The notes under the pieces were generated by a model. That model was not told the origin of the DNA and made no database searches. It worked only from the letters and a program-made list of their open reading frames with translations. The position numbers were made by a program, and so were the translations under genes. 64,000 nucleotides of DNA from Ipomoea triloba (Eukaryota > Streptophyta > Magnoliopsida > Solanales > Convolvulaceae). The DNA is taken from the NCBI RefSeq assembly GCF_003576645.1, contig NC_044919.1, positions 21,926,478 to 21,990,477 on the forward strand. The letters run 5' to 3'. Within the stretch, counting starts at the first letter, position 1. The number at the start of each line of letters is the position of its first letter. This document shows positions 11,974 through 23,235 of the stretch, in pieces.

Positions 11974-12039
11974 GATCCTGCAGAAGTTGACAAGCTGATG
12001 AAAATTCAGAGGGAGTTGGATGAAACAAAAATTATTCTT
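11974..12039 (+). pseudogene. YKT6: Captured exon of the R-SNARE YKT6
   Basis: A 66-bp exon between acceptor TTTTTCAG and donor GTAAGT encodes 22 residues, DPAEVDKLMKIQRELDETKI plus IL. This matches the start of the conserved SNARE helix of plant YKT6, a membrane-fusion protein of the secretory and vacuolar pathways. Only this one exon is recognisable. The N-terminal longin domain and the C-terminal CC lipidation box are absent. Intact splice sites and an open frame suggest the capture is not ancient. It sits in the CACTA element in direct orientation with the ABCI and PARP1 fragments. Confidence 0.85.
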
Positions 12040-12926
12040 GTAAGTAATGTGTTGTAATTTTATTTTCTTTCTCATTTGCAATCTATGTCCTAGTTACTGG
12101 CAAATTCCTTAGAAATGGAAGTATCTTTCATTCTTTCATTTCAATTGCTGTCCTTTGGTATTTAAGGACTTTTTTCCTTCACACTCTATTTTGATTGCAT
12201 ATGGAGACTCTTTCTATGCTCTTTTCTTCACTGATTTTTCAAGATAAGCTTAGACTTGTATAGTGTATTATCTGAAATGTGTGCTCATTTTGCTGTAAAA
12301 TTTTACATGCTCCATGACAATCAGTCACTGAATAGTTGAAACCATGAAACACTTGGTATTAGAGTAGAGTGCACCATCAACTGCCTATGCTTTTAGTCTT
12401 GAATGCTTAAAGCAGTTATTGACTGCTTAGTAGGTATGCCCCATCTGCTTAGATGATCTACTTTATGAGTAAATTCTGAATTGAAAGAACTAAGCTTGAG
12501 CAGCAGTGGCGAGTGAGTGTTTATAAAATTGATGTCTGGTGTATAACCAGGGTTGTGATGGTTGTTTGTGTCAAAAAAATTGTTGCTAACCTTGGGGAAA
12601 CATTATATCTTTACAATGATTACCCTAAACTTTTCTTTTTGCTTTTGTGTTCCAAGTGTAGTTTATTTTCTCATGTTATGAGTCCTGTGATTTATTTTCT
12701 CATTCCTGTAATTTGAGGTCTTCACCATCCACTGCTCTTCACAGTTGATTCATTTTAACTATGCCTTCTAAATTCCTAAGGTGACTTGTGATTATAATTT
12801 TGAAGGGTACAATTGTTAGTCACAATCTGAGAACAGTAGGTTGAAGTTGCTTGCTTGATTATATCTACTATTTTATTGTGTGCATATTGGATATAAATTT
12901 ATCTTTTTAGTTCTCTGCTGTTGTAG

Positions 12927-13022
12927 GTATTGGGTATTGATCTGTCTTGGAGACTGCACAAAGCATCTGATGGTCAAAGGAGGAGGCTACAAATTTGTAT
13001 GGGTCTTTTGAAACCATTCACG
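12927..13022 (+). pseudogene. Captured exon of an ABCI-type ABC transporter ATPase
   Basis: A 96-bp exon between acceptor TTGTAG and donor GTACAC encodes 32 residues containing [20 protein letters not shown]. The SDGQRRR stretch is the ABC signature (LSGGQ-like) region in its ABCI19/20/21 form, soluble non-intrinsic ABC proteins of plants. The Walker A and Walker B parts are not present. The frame is open. It lies 37 bp upstream of the PARP1 fragment, so two unrelated genes were joined in the same element. Confidence 0.8.
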
Positions 13023-13058
13023 GTACACCTGCAAGACTTTCTAACATGATACTTTGCA

Positions 13059-13244
13059 AGTGATGTTGTGACAAAATCATCTGAATTGGAAAGCCAACTA
13101 AAGGCAGAGTAAAGCTCTATGGGTATGGGTTCTTAAGGATGATTTGAAGAAGCATGTGAGCACAACAGAATTACCTGAGATGCTTGAATGCAATGACTAT
13201 GTTAGTTTCTATAGGATCAGAACTTGACTTACGATGGTAGCTTC
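13059..13244 (+). pseudogene. PARP1: Captured fragment of poly(ADP-ribose) polymerase 1
   Basis: After a CAG/AAG acceptor-like site the sequence encodes SSELESQLKAE. A frame change is followed by VLKDDLKKHVSTTELPEMLE and, in another frame, GSELDLR. In this order these match the PADR1/zinc-finger linker region of plant PARP1, a nuclear DNA-break sensor. Two frameshifts and a stop make it non-coding. The three short matches in the expected order make the assignment strong despite decay. Confidence 0.8.
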
Positions 13245-13554
13245 TTTTACTTGCTTATAAGAAGCTTTACACATTAAGCTGTTGTTTGAATAATCTGAAT
13301 TATGAACTTTTAAGTCATGATGCATGTAAAGTACCTTATTATCTCTTTTGATACCATTTCTAACGATGTAACACTTTGCAATGTTATCTTTTTGTTATTG
13401 ACATTGAATTTCATAATATAATATATTTTGTAATTATTTTTGAAAGAATAATATGTTTTGTAATTATATTATTGAAGTTTTATATTATTATAGGTTTAAT
13501 ACAACTATGTGTTATTAATTGATGGTAGATTATAAATAAAAAATTAAAAATTTA

Positions 13555-13982
13555 GCTAAGGAAAAAAATCGTAGTAAATCCGCAGCTAAATATTTTTTAA
13601 CAATAAAGAATTGCAATGAAATAACGACGGGAATTTCCCTAGCTAAATTTAGCAACGGAATTTTCTGTCTCTAAGTTGTAGCTAAATGGCTTCCATTGCA
13701 AACTATAGAAACAAACTAGCGACGGAATACTCCGTCGCTATTCCCTTGCAAAATCGACATCTAAATCATCACAGCGAGGAAAATAGCGACGGACTATTTT
13801 AATTCAGCAACGGAAAAATCCGTCGCTAAATTTTAGCGACGGAAATAAATTGCGTCGCTAAATTCTAGCGACGCTCATTTTAGCGACGGACGAAATCCGT
13901 CGCTAATCCGTCGCAAATCAATTTAGCGACGGATTTCACCTGTTTAGCGACGGAAATCATCCGTCGCTATTTTCGTGTTTTT
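13555..13982. repeat. Right subterminal repeat array of the CACTA element
   Basis: About 15 copies of the AGCGACGGA core in both orientations, dense at 13720-13975. Confidence 0.9.
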
Positions 13983-14100
13983 TTGTAGTGATCGGGAGGT
14001 ACAGAATTGGTTTTAAGGACAGTGTGGGTATCACACGACTTGGATCCTTCGGTTTTTCTCTACTTTGGTACGTGGGATTATTTCTACATTTTAAATCTCT

Positions 14101-14123
14101 TTGTGTGTGTGTGTGTGTGTGTA
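14101..14123. repeat. (TG)n microsatellite
   Basis: About 10 TG units next to a short TATATATA run that borders the following inverted-repeat element. Confidence 0.9.
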
Positions 14124-14288
14124 TGTATTTATATATAGGGGAGGGTTCCTATGAGGTCACTTATACATGTGAGATTGTGAGATCAAATCATGTGCATTAA
14201 TCTAATAAATTTTAATGGTCATGATTGATCAAGAATTCAAGTATTAATTAACTTAAAATAAGGGAAAGAGGTCAAATAGTAAAATAAT

Positions 14289-15581
14289 GAGTGAATTCCA
14301 TTTTTGGTCCTATTGTTATTGACGCGTTTCTAATTTTAGTCCGCTTTTGTTATTTTTGCCACATTGAGACCACATTTATTAAAAGTGTTCCACATTTGGT
14401 CCAACGTTAAGTTTTCCGTCTAATGGACATCTATGGCAGGGATAATTTCGTCTTTTTACGTTGGTCTCGTCTGTTTACCCTTTCTTCGCATTCGAAGAAC
14501 GCGATGGCCGACGATGCGAAAAGCAAAATCACTGTAGATTCGACAATGAATCATAAGAAAGAGGAGGTTGAGAAGAAACTGGAAAAGCCAAGGGAATCCA
14601 TTCCTCCGCCGCCAGAGAAGCCGTTGCCGGACGAATTGAAGATGCATTTGCTGCAAGCTCAGCAAGGCAACGCCATCCCTGGGCACTTCCATCCATATGT
14701 GTTTTAACATGGATGGAACCCAGAATGAGAACTAAGCAATCAATTATAATGTTTGAAAGATAAAATTATAATGTTTTTGTTTGATTTGTGTCTTCAACAT
14801 AGCTTATAAGTCATGGTTGTGTGTGTGTGCTTTTTTTTTTTTTTTTTTGTGTTCATGGTCCTAAAGGCTAAATGTGATTATCTAATATGCAAACACTACC
14901 CTTGTAGCCTCCATAACTTTTCTTGTCAAAAAAATTGGAATTTTGAAATCTTAATCTTGTGATTGCTGTTTTTACCCAAGCAGAAAGTTACACTTCCTTA
15001 TAGAAACAGAGCTAAAGCTTTCACACAATATGAAAGTTTATTCTTCTTCAATCTACTCAACTCTGCTTGATGAGTAGCACAACAACAACAACAACATGAG
15101 TAGTTATGATGTTGATTGCCTCAATCAAATTGGGTTCTGTTACCTCTAGGAATATTACGCTTTCATACTTGATTGCAGCTGCACCTGCAACTGACCTGGC
15201 TCCCAATTTCACCAAATACACTGAATCATCCTGATTAATTTACAAACCATGAAATAATTAATCTCTCACCTCGAATTCATGGAGTAAAATACAATTGTGT
15301 GCAGCTTTGTAACCTGGGGAACCAAGGGAAGGTTTCGACCATCTCGGAGGCTCGGCTTTACTCCATCGTGTTCTTCGGATGCGAAGAAAGGGTAAACAGA
15401 CGAGACTAGCATAAAAAGACAAAATTATCCCTGTCATAAACAGTCATTAGACGGAAAACTTAACACTAGACTAAATGTGGAACACTTTTAATAAATGTGG
15501 TCTCAATGTGACAAAAATAACAAAAGCAGACTAAAATTAGAAACGCGCCAATAACAGTATGACCAAAAATAGAATTCACTC
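14289..15581. mobile_element. Pack-MULE (Mutator-like element with captured ORF)
   Basis: Terminal inverted repeats of about 215 bp (14289-14505 and 15369-15581) begin GAGTGAATTC and end GAATTCACTC. They are flanked by a perfect 9-bp duplication TAAAATAAT at 14280-14288 and 15582-15590. No MURA transposase is present. The interior carries a short ORF, poly(T), and AT-rich intron-like DNA. Confidence 0.9.
14504..14707 (+). CDS. 67-aa ORF inside the Pack-MULE
   Basis: The ATG lies right at the inner edge of the left terminal repeat, so the repeat would supply promoter and 5' UTR. The product starts MADDAKSKITVDSTMNHKKE and is lysine/glutamate rich. A proline segment IPPPPEKPLPDE follows, and the ORF ends HPYVF. 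The PPPPEKP part is reminiscent of the N-terminal side of plant oxidoreductase-like (UPF0651-type) proteins, but the cysteine motif is not there, so I do not assign a function. Probably a captured exon that runs into former intron or non-homologous sequence. The frame is intact. Confidence 0.5.
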   Translation: MADDAKSKITVDSTMNHKKEEVEKKLEKPRESIPPPPEKPLPDELKMHLLQAQQGNAIPGHFHPYVF

Positions 15582-15867
15582 TAAAATAATATAGAATCTT
15601 TAAATGAATTTAATTAGATTAAATATCATGTCCATATTTATAGGAGATTTATTAATGGTATGTTAATATATCTCGCACACTTGCACACGGCTTGGCACAA
15701 ACATGTACACGATGTTATTCATACACATAGACTAATTATGATTGCACAGGTTTGTACGAATTATGCACACGGTGTCCTCTAACACGCACAATTTACAGCA
15801 CATTAATACACACACGGTATTAAAACATTTCATAGTGAAAACATGAATCCATATGTCATTCAAGCAC

Positions 15868-17753
15868 TGATAGGAATAAATTATAATAGATTTTGATATG
15901 CCAAATTATATTGAAAAATATTAGAACCCCCAATTTTATTTTTCTAATATCTAAGTGAGTCAAAAATCAAAGGAAAATCAAGAAGGAATTTTAGTAGAAG
16001 GAAAATTCGAAACTATCATCATTTGGAGGAAAATAATTTGGGAGATAGCAAAATCACACAAGTACAAAGTATTTGAAGAATGGAAAAAGGAGTATAAATG
16101 GCGTGAATTGGAGAAGATGATGTCATTGCATGAAGTCTACTTGAGGATCAAGAAAAGGACTACATCAAGGAGAATATATTATTAATCAAAAAATTTGTAC
16201 AGGTGGAATGGTTAAGAGTTCAATATCATTATTGTAAGTCCAAGGATCAAATCTCATTATTTACATTTTACAAGGTAAATTTTGGAACGACAAACATACA
16301 TATGAGATTTCATGGGGGGAAGAGATTTCAAGAAGAGATTAAATTGTCATGGGGGGATGGCCATGGTTTGCAAGTCAACATACATATGAGATTGGATGAG
16401 AGATATCAACATACATACATATGAGATCTCAATTGAGATTGGATGAGAGATCGTATCTGATTTCAAGAAGAGATATCAACATACATACATATGAGATCTC
16501 AATTGAGATTGGATGAGAGATCGTATCTGATTTCAAGAAGAGAATACATATGAGAGATCGTATCTGATTTCAAGAAGAGAATACATATGAGAGATCGTAT
16601 CTGATTTCAAGAAGAGAATACATATGAGAGATCGTATCTGATTTCAAGAAGAGAATACATATGAGAGATCGTATCTGATTTCAAGAAGAGAATACATATG
16701 AGATCTCAATTGAGATTGGACGAGAGGTCGTATCTGATTTCAAGATTGTATATGATTTTGTATCTGATTTTCAAGATTGTATATGATTTCAGGAAGAGAT
16801 TAAATTGAGATTGGATGAGAGATATCAACATACATATGATATCTCAAGATTGTATATGATTTCAAGAAGAGATTAAATTGAGATTGGATGAGAGATATAA
16901 CATACATATGATATCTCAATTGAGATTGGATGAGAGATTGTATATGATTTCAAGAAGAGATTAAATTGGATTAAAATAAGATAAAGTTGGATGAGAGATT
17001 GTATATGATTTCAAGAAGAGATTAAATTGGATTAAAATAAGATAAAGTCTATAAGGTTATCTGTGGACAAGGATTCAAATTTGAGATTGTCTTTTTCCAA
17101 CGGACAAATTCTCAAACATCTATATAAGGATGAAGATTTGAAGATGCAAGACACGGCTGAACAAGCAAACAAAGTAATGCATACGAAATATTCAAATGAA
17201 AATCTAGAGTGTGCTAATATGCATCTGAGAGAGACTTGATATTCATTGAATCATTCATCAAGAAGTCTCAAAGTTGGAAGCAAAGAAAATCTTTTTTTTT
17301 TTTCCAAACAAGTGGTTTCTCTACCGGAGTGTAGATAGGGGATTGTCACAAGAAAGTGTGAAATCATGGTTGCAGTGCTGGCACTGGTTGGGGCGCGATT
17401 AGTGTGAGCTTGATGATCGAAGCACTAGATCACAAAAATTCATTATATTTTGTAACCAAGGAGTGGTGGATATAGTGAATTCCTCCTGGAGATAGGAGTA
17501 GAGTGGATTAAGAAGATTACATACACCTCCGAACCACTATAATTTCTTTAGTTCTTTATTGCTTTATTTTATTTATTATTGCATGCTTGATCTACACGTA
17601 AATCACACACAACACATTATTTATATTACGTTGTGCACAAGACACTAACCAACTTATAAGTGTTTTGGTTTTAATATTGCCTTAGCAAATTCGAATTGGT
17701 GTAAAGTCTATTCAACCCCTCTAGACTCTACTTTATCTCTTTTGGGACCAACA
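15868..17753 (+). mobile_element. SIRE-type LTR, probably solo
   Basis: Starts TGATAGGAATAAATTATAAT, resembling the start of the solo LTR at 22537. It ends with the typical SIRE block TCTATTCAACCCCTCTAGAC followed by GGGACCAACA (17753). A TATA box TATATAAG is at 17121-17128. No primer-binding site or coding region follows, so it is probably a solo LTR. Flanks AGCAC and AATAC match only 3 of 5 positions. Confidence 0.7.
16446..16700. repeat. 37-bp minisatellite in the SIRE-type LTR
   Basis: GATCGTATCTGATTTCAAGA recurs at about 16519, 16556, 16593, 16630 and 16667, a 37-bp period. Looser copies extend from 16300 to 17040. Confidence 0.85.
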
Positions 17754-18003
17754 AATACGCGAATGCATACTCACACACGGCTTGCCACATACATTGCACA
17801 CGCATGTGCGTTTGCCACGTTAAGACATGATATTTAATATAATTAAATTCATTTAAAAGAATCAACATCAAAATTACTACAATACCCCCTTACCATTTGA
17901 AAACGCATGCCAACATAAATAATAATCACAACGATTGAAAAACCAAATTGAATGGTTAAGATTTGATCTCACAATCTCACCTAAAAGGGTGATTTCCTAT
18001 GAG

Positions 18004-18004
18004 C

Positions 18005-18074
<70 letters not shown>
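18004..18074. repeat. (TA)n microsatellite
   Basis: About 33 TA units between two inverted-repeat elements. Confidence 0.95.
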
Positions 18075-18076
<2 letters not shown>

Positions 18077-18655
18077 TTCGAATTATATATTTGGTAATAT
18101 ATATTTTTGAAATAATAACTATTCACAGCCGTCCACGTGTCCAGATCAATGAATCTGATGTAATTTTAAAGAAACGACGCGATGGTAATAACTTGAACTC
18201 AAACTTTGGTACAAGTAAATGTGTTATAAGTGCAAGTAGCTGGTGCACATTTGCAAGTAAAAGCACTTACAAGTACAAATAATTTACATTGTTAACATTC
18301 GTGCACCTAGGTGCACCTAATTATAACGTTAGGTGCAACTAGTTATAACATTAGGTACACTTAGTATTGATGCTCAGTGTACATTTTACTTGCATCGGTA
18401 ATACATTTTATTTGCACTTGTAATACAATTTACTTGCACTTAGGTTCACTATATGAAACTGCTACTTGCACTTGTAATACCTTTTACTTACACTTCAATG
18501 TTCAATTATTTATGAAAATGCCACCGCATTTTTTTTTAAAAAAAAGTCAGTGTTTCTAATCTGTTAGATCTGGACACGTGAACGGATGACATGCTTTCTC
18601 ACTTCTTTCCTGGGCGAGTAGTTCACAGCTGAACGCATTCCTATATATATATATA
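18075..18655. mobile_element. Second inverted-repeat element bordered by TA repeats
   Basis: TCCACGTGTCCAGATC at about 18131 and its partial inverse GATCTGGACACGTGAACGG at about 18569 form arms near the ends. The interior has many GTGCAAGTA/TACTTGCAC motifs. It lies between the (TA)n at 18004 and a TATATATA-(GT)n run at 18645. Confidence 0.45.
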
Positions 18656-18656
18656 T

Positions 18657-18681
18657 GCGTGTGTGTGTGTGTGTGTGTGTA
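18657..18681. repeat. (GT)n microsatellite
   Basis: About 12 GT units after a short TA run. Confidence 0.9.
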
Positions 18682-18740
18682 TTATTCTTGTGAAATCAAC
18701 TAATTCATTCATCCAAAACAACAATCTTAAAATCGACTAT

Positions 18741-19316
18741 ATGATGAATAAGTCAATGGATTCCACGAGTGGTGGAACCATGAATGATGCTTGTGGTGCA
18801 CATTGAAATGGTCAGAGCGGCAACTATGTTGCACATTTTGAAGTGTCGGTAAATGTTGGCAACGTTGGAAATAATGTTTCCATTGGAGTTGGAAAATCAC
18901 ATGATAGTGCTCCGGAGAACTTTGGTTCGCGAACTGGTAGACTAGTGATTGGTGGCATGCAATTGATGCCTATGGAGATTTCTAACGGCAACACGATCAC
19001 TACATGGTTTGATGATTGTTATAGTTTAAACAATTACTTCAATTGTAATGAAAGGAAAGGCAAGCGGAAGCTTAGCCTTTAAGAAGATTATGAGAAGAAG
19101 GTGAGCAACCACAATGAAACCAACGTCATCTTGGTGAAAATGTTGAGAACAATTGCGCTATTATTAAAGAACATGGATGGTTGAACGAGTGAGGTCACAA
19201 CCTTGGTTTCTTTAACAAGTATACCTGATGTGCAGATAGATACCACCCTTCGAGGAGTGGGCAGTTGAAAAATGGAACATGGCACACGGGTTGAAGGACT
19301 ACTACACGAGGAATAA
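18741..19316 (+). pseudogene. Decayed ORF of unknown function
   Basis: One frame stays protein-like for about 190 codons but contains TGA, TAA and TGA stops at about 18807, 19080 and later. Product features are an N-terminal MNKSMDSTSGGTMNDACG, a glycine/valine-rich NVGNVGNNVSIGVG, WFDDCYSLNNYF, and a C-terminal helical segment EDYEKKVSNHNETNVILVKM followed by LRTIALLLKNMDG. A poly(A)-signal-like AT-rich 3' region follows. It could be a gag remnant of the surrounding copia element or a captured host exon. No family is recognised. Confidence 0.35.
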
Positions 19317-20436
19317 TGAAAATTAGTTTCCTATGTATTTTCGTATTTATTTATTTTAAATAATGTTGTAGTATCGTTGTAATACATTTTTATTATTGAA
19401 TAAAAATGAGTTGTTCCATTTATGTGTTTTGAACTTTTTATATTTTAAATATTCTTGTGTGATATTTTTAATATATAAAAGATTCAATATGAATGCTTTG
19501 AGCATACGTAATATTAATTGTAAAATGCTAAAATGGCTTAACGGCGTGTTGCATGTTGAAATCTCGTAAAGGACTTCTGTTCTAGTTCATGTTGAACGAT
19601 AAGGATTTCAAGTTTAATCAATTTGTCAAAATTACGATAACTATATAATCGTGAGCGTTAAGGCTTAAATGTATTGAATATTTTAGATAATATTCTTAAT
19701 ACAATTATATAAGCTTGATTCAACTAGTTTGGAAATTTAGTTGTTATAATCTTGTTAATTATGTTAAAATTAACTCGATTAGAGATACCAAACTGTACTA
19801 ATATGAAACTTGAAATTGAGACAAATGACGGAAATATTGGGACAACAAATAAATCTCAAACCACCTAACTTCTGAGTAATGTTGTAATGATTTATTAAGT
19901 TGTCACTCTTGTGGATTAAGACAAGGTTTTGTCTAAATTTGGAATGAAGACACTAAATGGGCTATAAGCTCAATGTAATAACCCTAGTTAATAAAAATAT
20001 TATTATTAATCTCAATTAATAAAAGCACTAAATGGGCTTCGTGTTTAGAGCACGGTAGACAAGGTCATGGTAATTATTTAATCTATATGTAGATTAATTA
20101 GCATGAACCATATTCAAAATTTAATGATAAGCAAAAATATGATATTTGTGATGTGGCAAAATCATCGAGAAGTGAAACACACATCTCGGGTTTGAGAAAT
20201 GCTAGAAATACCTCTCGACCATGTGATTAAGAAGTAAATGTACCTTCCGGTCACAAGCGAGAGTTTACCTTCGACCAAGCCAAGTAGTATGTTTACTCTT
20301 CGGAGTCATCACCTTTCGGGTACCTCTTAGGTAACCTCTCGGATGTTTACCCTATCGAGTTACCTTCTAGGTACTTCTCGGGTAACCTCTCGGATTTACT
20401 TCTTAGAGTATCAACAATAACACTCGGTAGTGCTAA
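19317..20436. other. AT-rich region without a recognisable gene
   Basis: Non-coding or too decayed to read. From about 20170 to 20410 there are repeated CTCTCGG/CTTCGGG/GGTAACCTCTCGG motifs, probably internal repeats of the old copia element. Confidence 0.5.
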
Positions 20437-22536
20437 GTGAATTCGCTTAAGAGAAAAATTGATGTTGATAAATTTATTCTTTATAAGAATAATTTGGAAA
20501 ACCAACATAATCATAGAATTATGGCAACTAAAAGCGATTGGTCTGGTGAATCTAAAACACCTACTGGTGATTTCTACGGAAGAGTTAGTACCGTACTTGA
20601 GCATACAACACGGTATTCACCTCAATCAAACAGTGTTGCCAAACATAACTATCAAGACATTGATAAGTTTGGACCTACCTCAAAGTATGTGGCCTGAGGC
20701 AGTATTTTGGACAAGTAATTACATTTTAAATGAGGTTCCTCGCGGGAAGCTCGATAAGATTCCTTACGAGTTATGGAAAATAGGAAGTTTTCCTACCTAT
20801 ACCTAAAATGTGGGGGTGTTTTGCCAAAGGCATTTATCGGTTCTTAGTACCCAAGTCCGCGTTCTAAGCTAAGAACACAATAAAGTGGAAGGTCTGAAAG
20901 AGAACCCAAGCTCGTAGCTAGACGTAGCAAGCGAGCTAGGATTGAAAAATTCTTTGGTCTAGATTTTTTGACGTACATGATAGAGTGTGATGCACATATT
21001 CTAACTTGTTTACTAAAAAATGAATTAGATTTTCTGACATGTTTGTTAGAAAATGAGTCTCGAACGTATGTAGAAGTTGTGACTTCTACAAAAGGACCAA
21101 TGCAAAAAGATGCTATAAATAGTGAAGTAGATTCTATCTTATAGAATCATACTTGGAACTGGTTGGTCTTCCTCTAGGTTGTAAAACCTTTGGATCCTAA
21201 GGGGTCGCTAGTCAGAAGATAAAACCAGATGTTTCATTGAAGTACAAGGCCAGTCTTGTAATTGAAAATTACATACAACGCAAGTGTCACGGTTACTTTA
21301 ATACGTATTCTCTTGTGATGAGAATAAAATCCATTAAAGTGATACTTGCCATAACCGCGTTGCAAGACTTGGAAGTTCATCAAATGGATGTGTAAAACCG
21401 CTTTCTTAATGGACATGGAACGACCTGAGGGTCTTGTGGTTCCGCGCTATAGAAAGGAAGTGGTAAATTGGTGAAATCATTGCATGTTTTGAATAATCGC
21501 CTTAGCAATGGCATGTGAAGTTTGATCATGCAATGATGACCAACGAGTTTAGTATAAATGAAGGTGACAAGTGTGTCTACGTAAGGCTTATGATAGATGG
21601 TCATATATCATTATTTGTTTATATATACATGACAAACTCATCATGAATAGTAACGATCGAATGATCAAATCTACCGAGGACATGTTAAATTTGAGATTTG
21701 ACATGAAGGATATGTGTTTGACGGATTTAATCTTCAAAATTAAAATCGTGAAAATACCGGATGGTCTCGTGTTAAACCAATCTCATTATGTTGATTAAAT
21801 CCTTGCAAAATTTAACAAGAATGATAATCAAGTGACTTGGACATCGTTAGATACTAACGTATATCTTTCCAAAAATCACAGAAATTGTATTTCTCAAGTA
21901 GAATACATTAGATTATTGGTAGTTTAATTGTATCTAATGAGTTGTACTATACTAATAGGTCTGATATTGCCTTTGCGATTAACAAACTCAGTAGACATAT
22001 GAGTAACCCTAGTAATACGCATTATAAGACAATAGTGAGAGTTATGAGATACTTAAGGTATACTTGTGACTTTGGACTGCACTACGTGGGATATCCAGCT
22101 GTACTTGAAGAGTATAGCACATTAACCAGATTATCAAATATGTATTCTCACAACTAGTGTTGTCTTTGTTAACTACGTAAGGTCAAAGGATAATGTAGCA
22201 GCCGCTAACCTGATGGTAATCAAATAGTTGTTAGAGAAGTTGAAATGAGGAATGAGACTAAAGCCCTTGGAATAAAAGTTCTATAGTGGATGTCCAACCT
22301 AGCTATACTTGAAGAGTATAGCACGTTAACCAAATTATCAAATATGTATTCTCACAACTAGTGTTGTCTTTGTTGACTACGTAAGGTCAATGGATAATGT
22401 AGCGGCCGCTAACCTGATGGTAAGCAAATAGTTATTAGAGAAGTTGAAATGAGGAATGAGACTAAAACACTTGGAATAAAAGTTCAATAGTGGATATCCA
22501 ACCTAGCTGGCACCTAGGTTTAATGATACAACTAAA
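20437..22536 (+). pseudogene. Heavily decayed copia integrase-RT region
   Basis: Integrase C-terminal sequence is readable in two frames: YSPQSNSVAKHNYQ, then SMWPEAVFWTSNYILNEVPR and LDKIPYELWK. Further on come RT and RNase H traces: HQMDV at about 21380, LFVYI at about 21610, MLNLRFDMKDM, then RSDIAFAINKLSRHMSNPSN at about 21958. The order integrase, RT, RNase H is that of Ty1/copia. Many stops and frameshifts. It is interrupted at 22536 by a solo LTR and continues at 25612. It belongs with LTR B. Confidence 0.75.
22102..22509. repeat. Direct duplication, 204-bp period
   Basis: TACTTGAAGAGTATAGCAC starts at 22102 and again at 22306. The following 200 bp are repeated with few changes, including GTGTTGTCTTTGTTAACTAC and GAAATGAGGAATGAGACTAA. 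Located in the RNase H end of the decayed copia. Confidence 0.9.
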
Positions 22537-23235
22537 TGTTAGGAATAAAATTGTAATAGTTTTGATGAGCCAATTTGTAATTTTAGAAATCCCCTATTTT
22601 ATTTTTTAGAGTGTAGAGTTTGGACCCGGAAGACAAAGACTTGACCTTAGAATGGTTCGATTTATTGTGTTATAGAACACATTTTGTTATGTCTCTTGTA
22701 AGTCATTTGCTTCCACTATACACATGAGTGTATATGATCTAATGGACAAGATCGAATTATCTTTGCAACAAGACACAAGTTCAAACCCTATTGAGAACAT
22801 TTTTGAACTTTTAGTGCAAGGAATGAAGCTAGTAGTATCACGGCTCAAAGTCAATTTTTTGGGTCAATGGAGGAAGCTATGGAGCTAGTCAAAGCTCCAT
22901 AGAGGAAGTCAAAGCCGAGAAGAAGTTCAAGATTTACTATCTCTACACCATACGCTATACAATACTAAGAAGGATCAAATATATTTATTTGATAAATATG
23001 ATTGGATGAGCTGAAATGGAGAAGTGGTTAAAGACTTAAGCATATACTTAATGGACCAGTGTTCAAATCTTATTTGCTACATTTTAATACTAAGGAAGAA
23101 GCTTTGAAGCTAGTCAGACGGCCAAGACCTTTGGAGTTAATTTTTGGTCAATAGAGCCACCAATGGAGCTAGTTTTGGTCAATAGAGCAAGTGATGGAGG
23201 AAGTCAAAGTCAACATGGAGCAACTTTGCATGGAT

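Larger units (their letters stand above)
10374..13990. mobile_element. Non-autonomous CACTA transposon carrying host gene fragments (Pack-CACTA)
   Basis: Ends CACTACAAAAAA and inverted TTTTTTGTAGTG, flanked by the 3-bp duplication ATC at 10371-10373 and 13991-13993. Both subterminal regions carry many copies of TTAGCGACGGATT in both orientations, the usual binding-site arrangement of CACTA elements. No transposase is seen. The interior holds a GC-rich exon-like block and recognisable exons of YKT6, an ABCI transporter and PARP1. The removed insertion site restores a continuous LTR A, so the boundaries are firm. Confidence 0.92.
9178..14100 (+). mobile_element. Old copia LTR (LTR A), split by a MITE and a CACTA element
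   Basis: Starts TGTTGGAAATTTTAGC, as does LTR B at 26107. Its 3' part (10141-10370 plus 13991-14095) aligns with 27830-28160 around AGTGCTCAA, ACAACGCTCCTAG and TTTTAAGGACAGTGTG. The CACTA insertion interrupts it exactly between these blocks. A (GT)n run marks the approximate end. Confidence 0.6.
14131..18003. mobile_element. Inverted-repeat element bordered by TA microsatellites, with nested insertions
   Basis: The arms share TGAGATTGTGAGATCAAATC (14170-14189) and its inverse at 17960-17979. They also share TTAAATGAATTTAATTAGAT (15600-15619) and a near-perfect inverse at about 17842-17861. TCCTATGAG and CTCATAGGA lie at the outer ends, each next to TATATA repeats. A Pack-MULE and a SIRE-type LTR inserted later. 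The class is uncertain. Micron-like MITEs that sit in (TA)n are one possibility. Confidence 0.55.

Noticed and set aside
16300..17040. Possible CRISPR-like array
   Set aside because: The 37-bp units are contiguous without unique spacers and lie in a plant LTR: a minisatellite.
17935..18282. 115-codon frame spanning the TA microsatellite
   Set aside because: Ile-Tyr repeat produced by (TA)n, not a gene.
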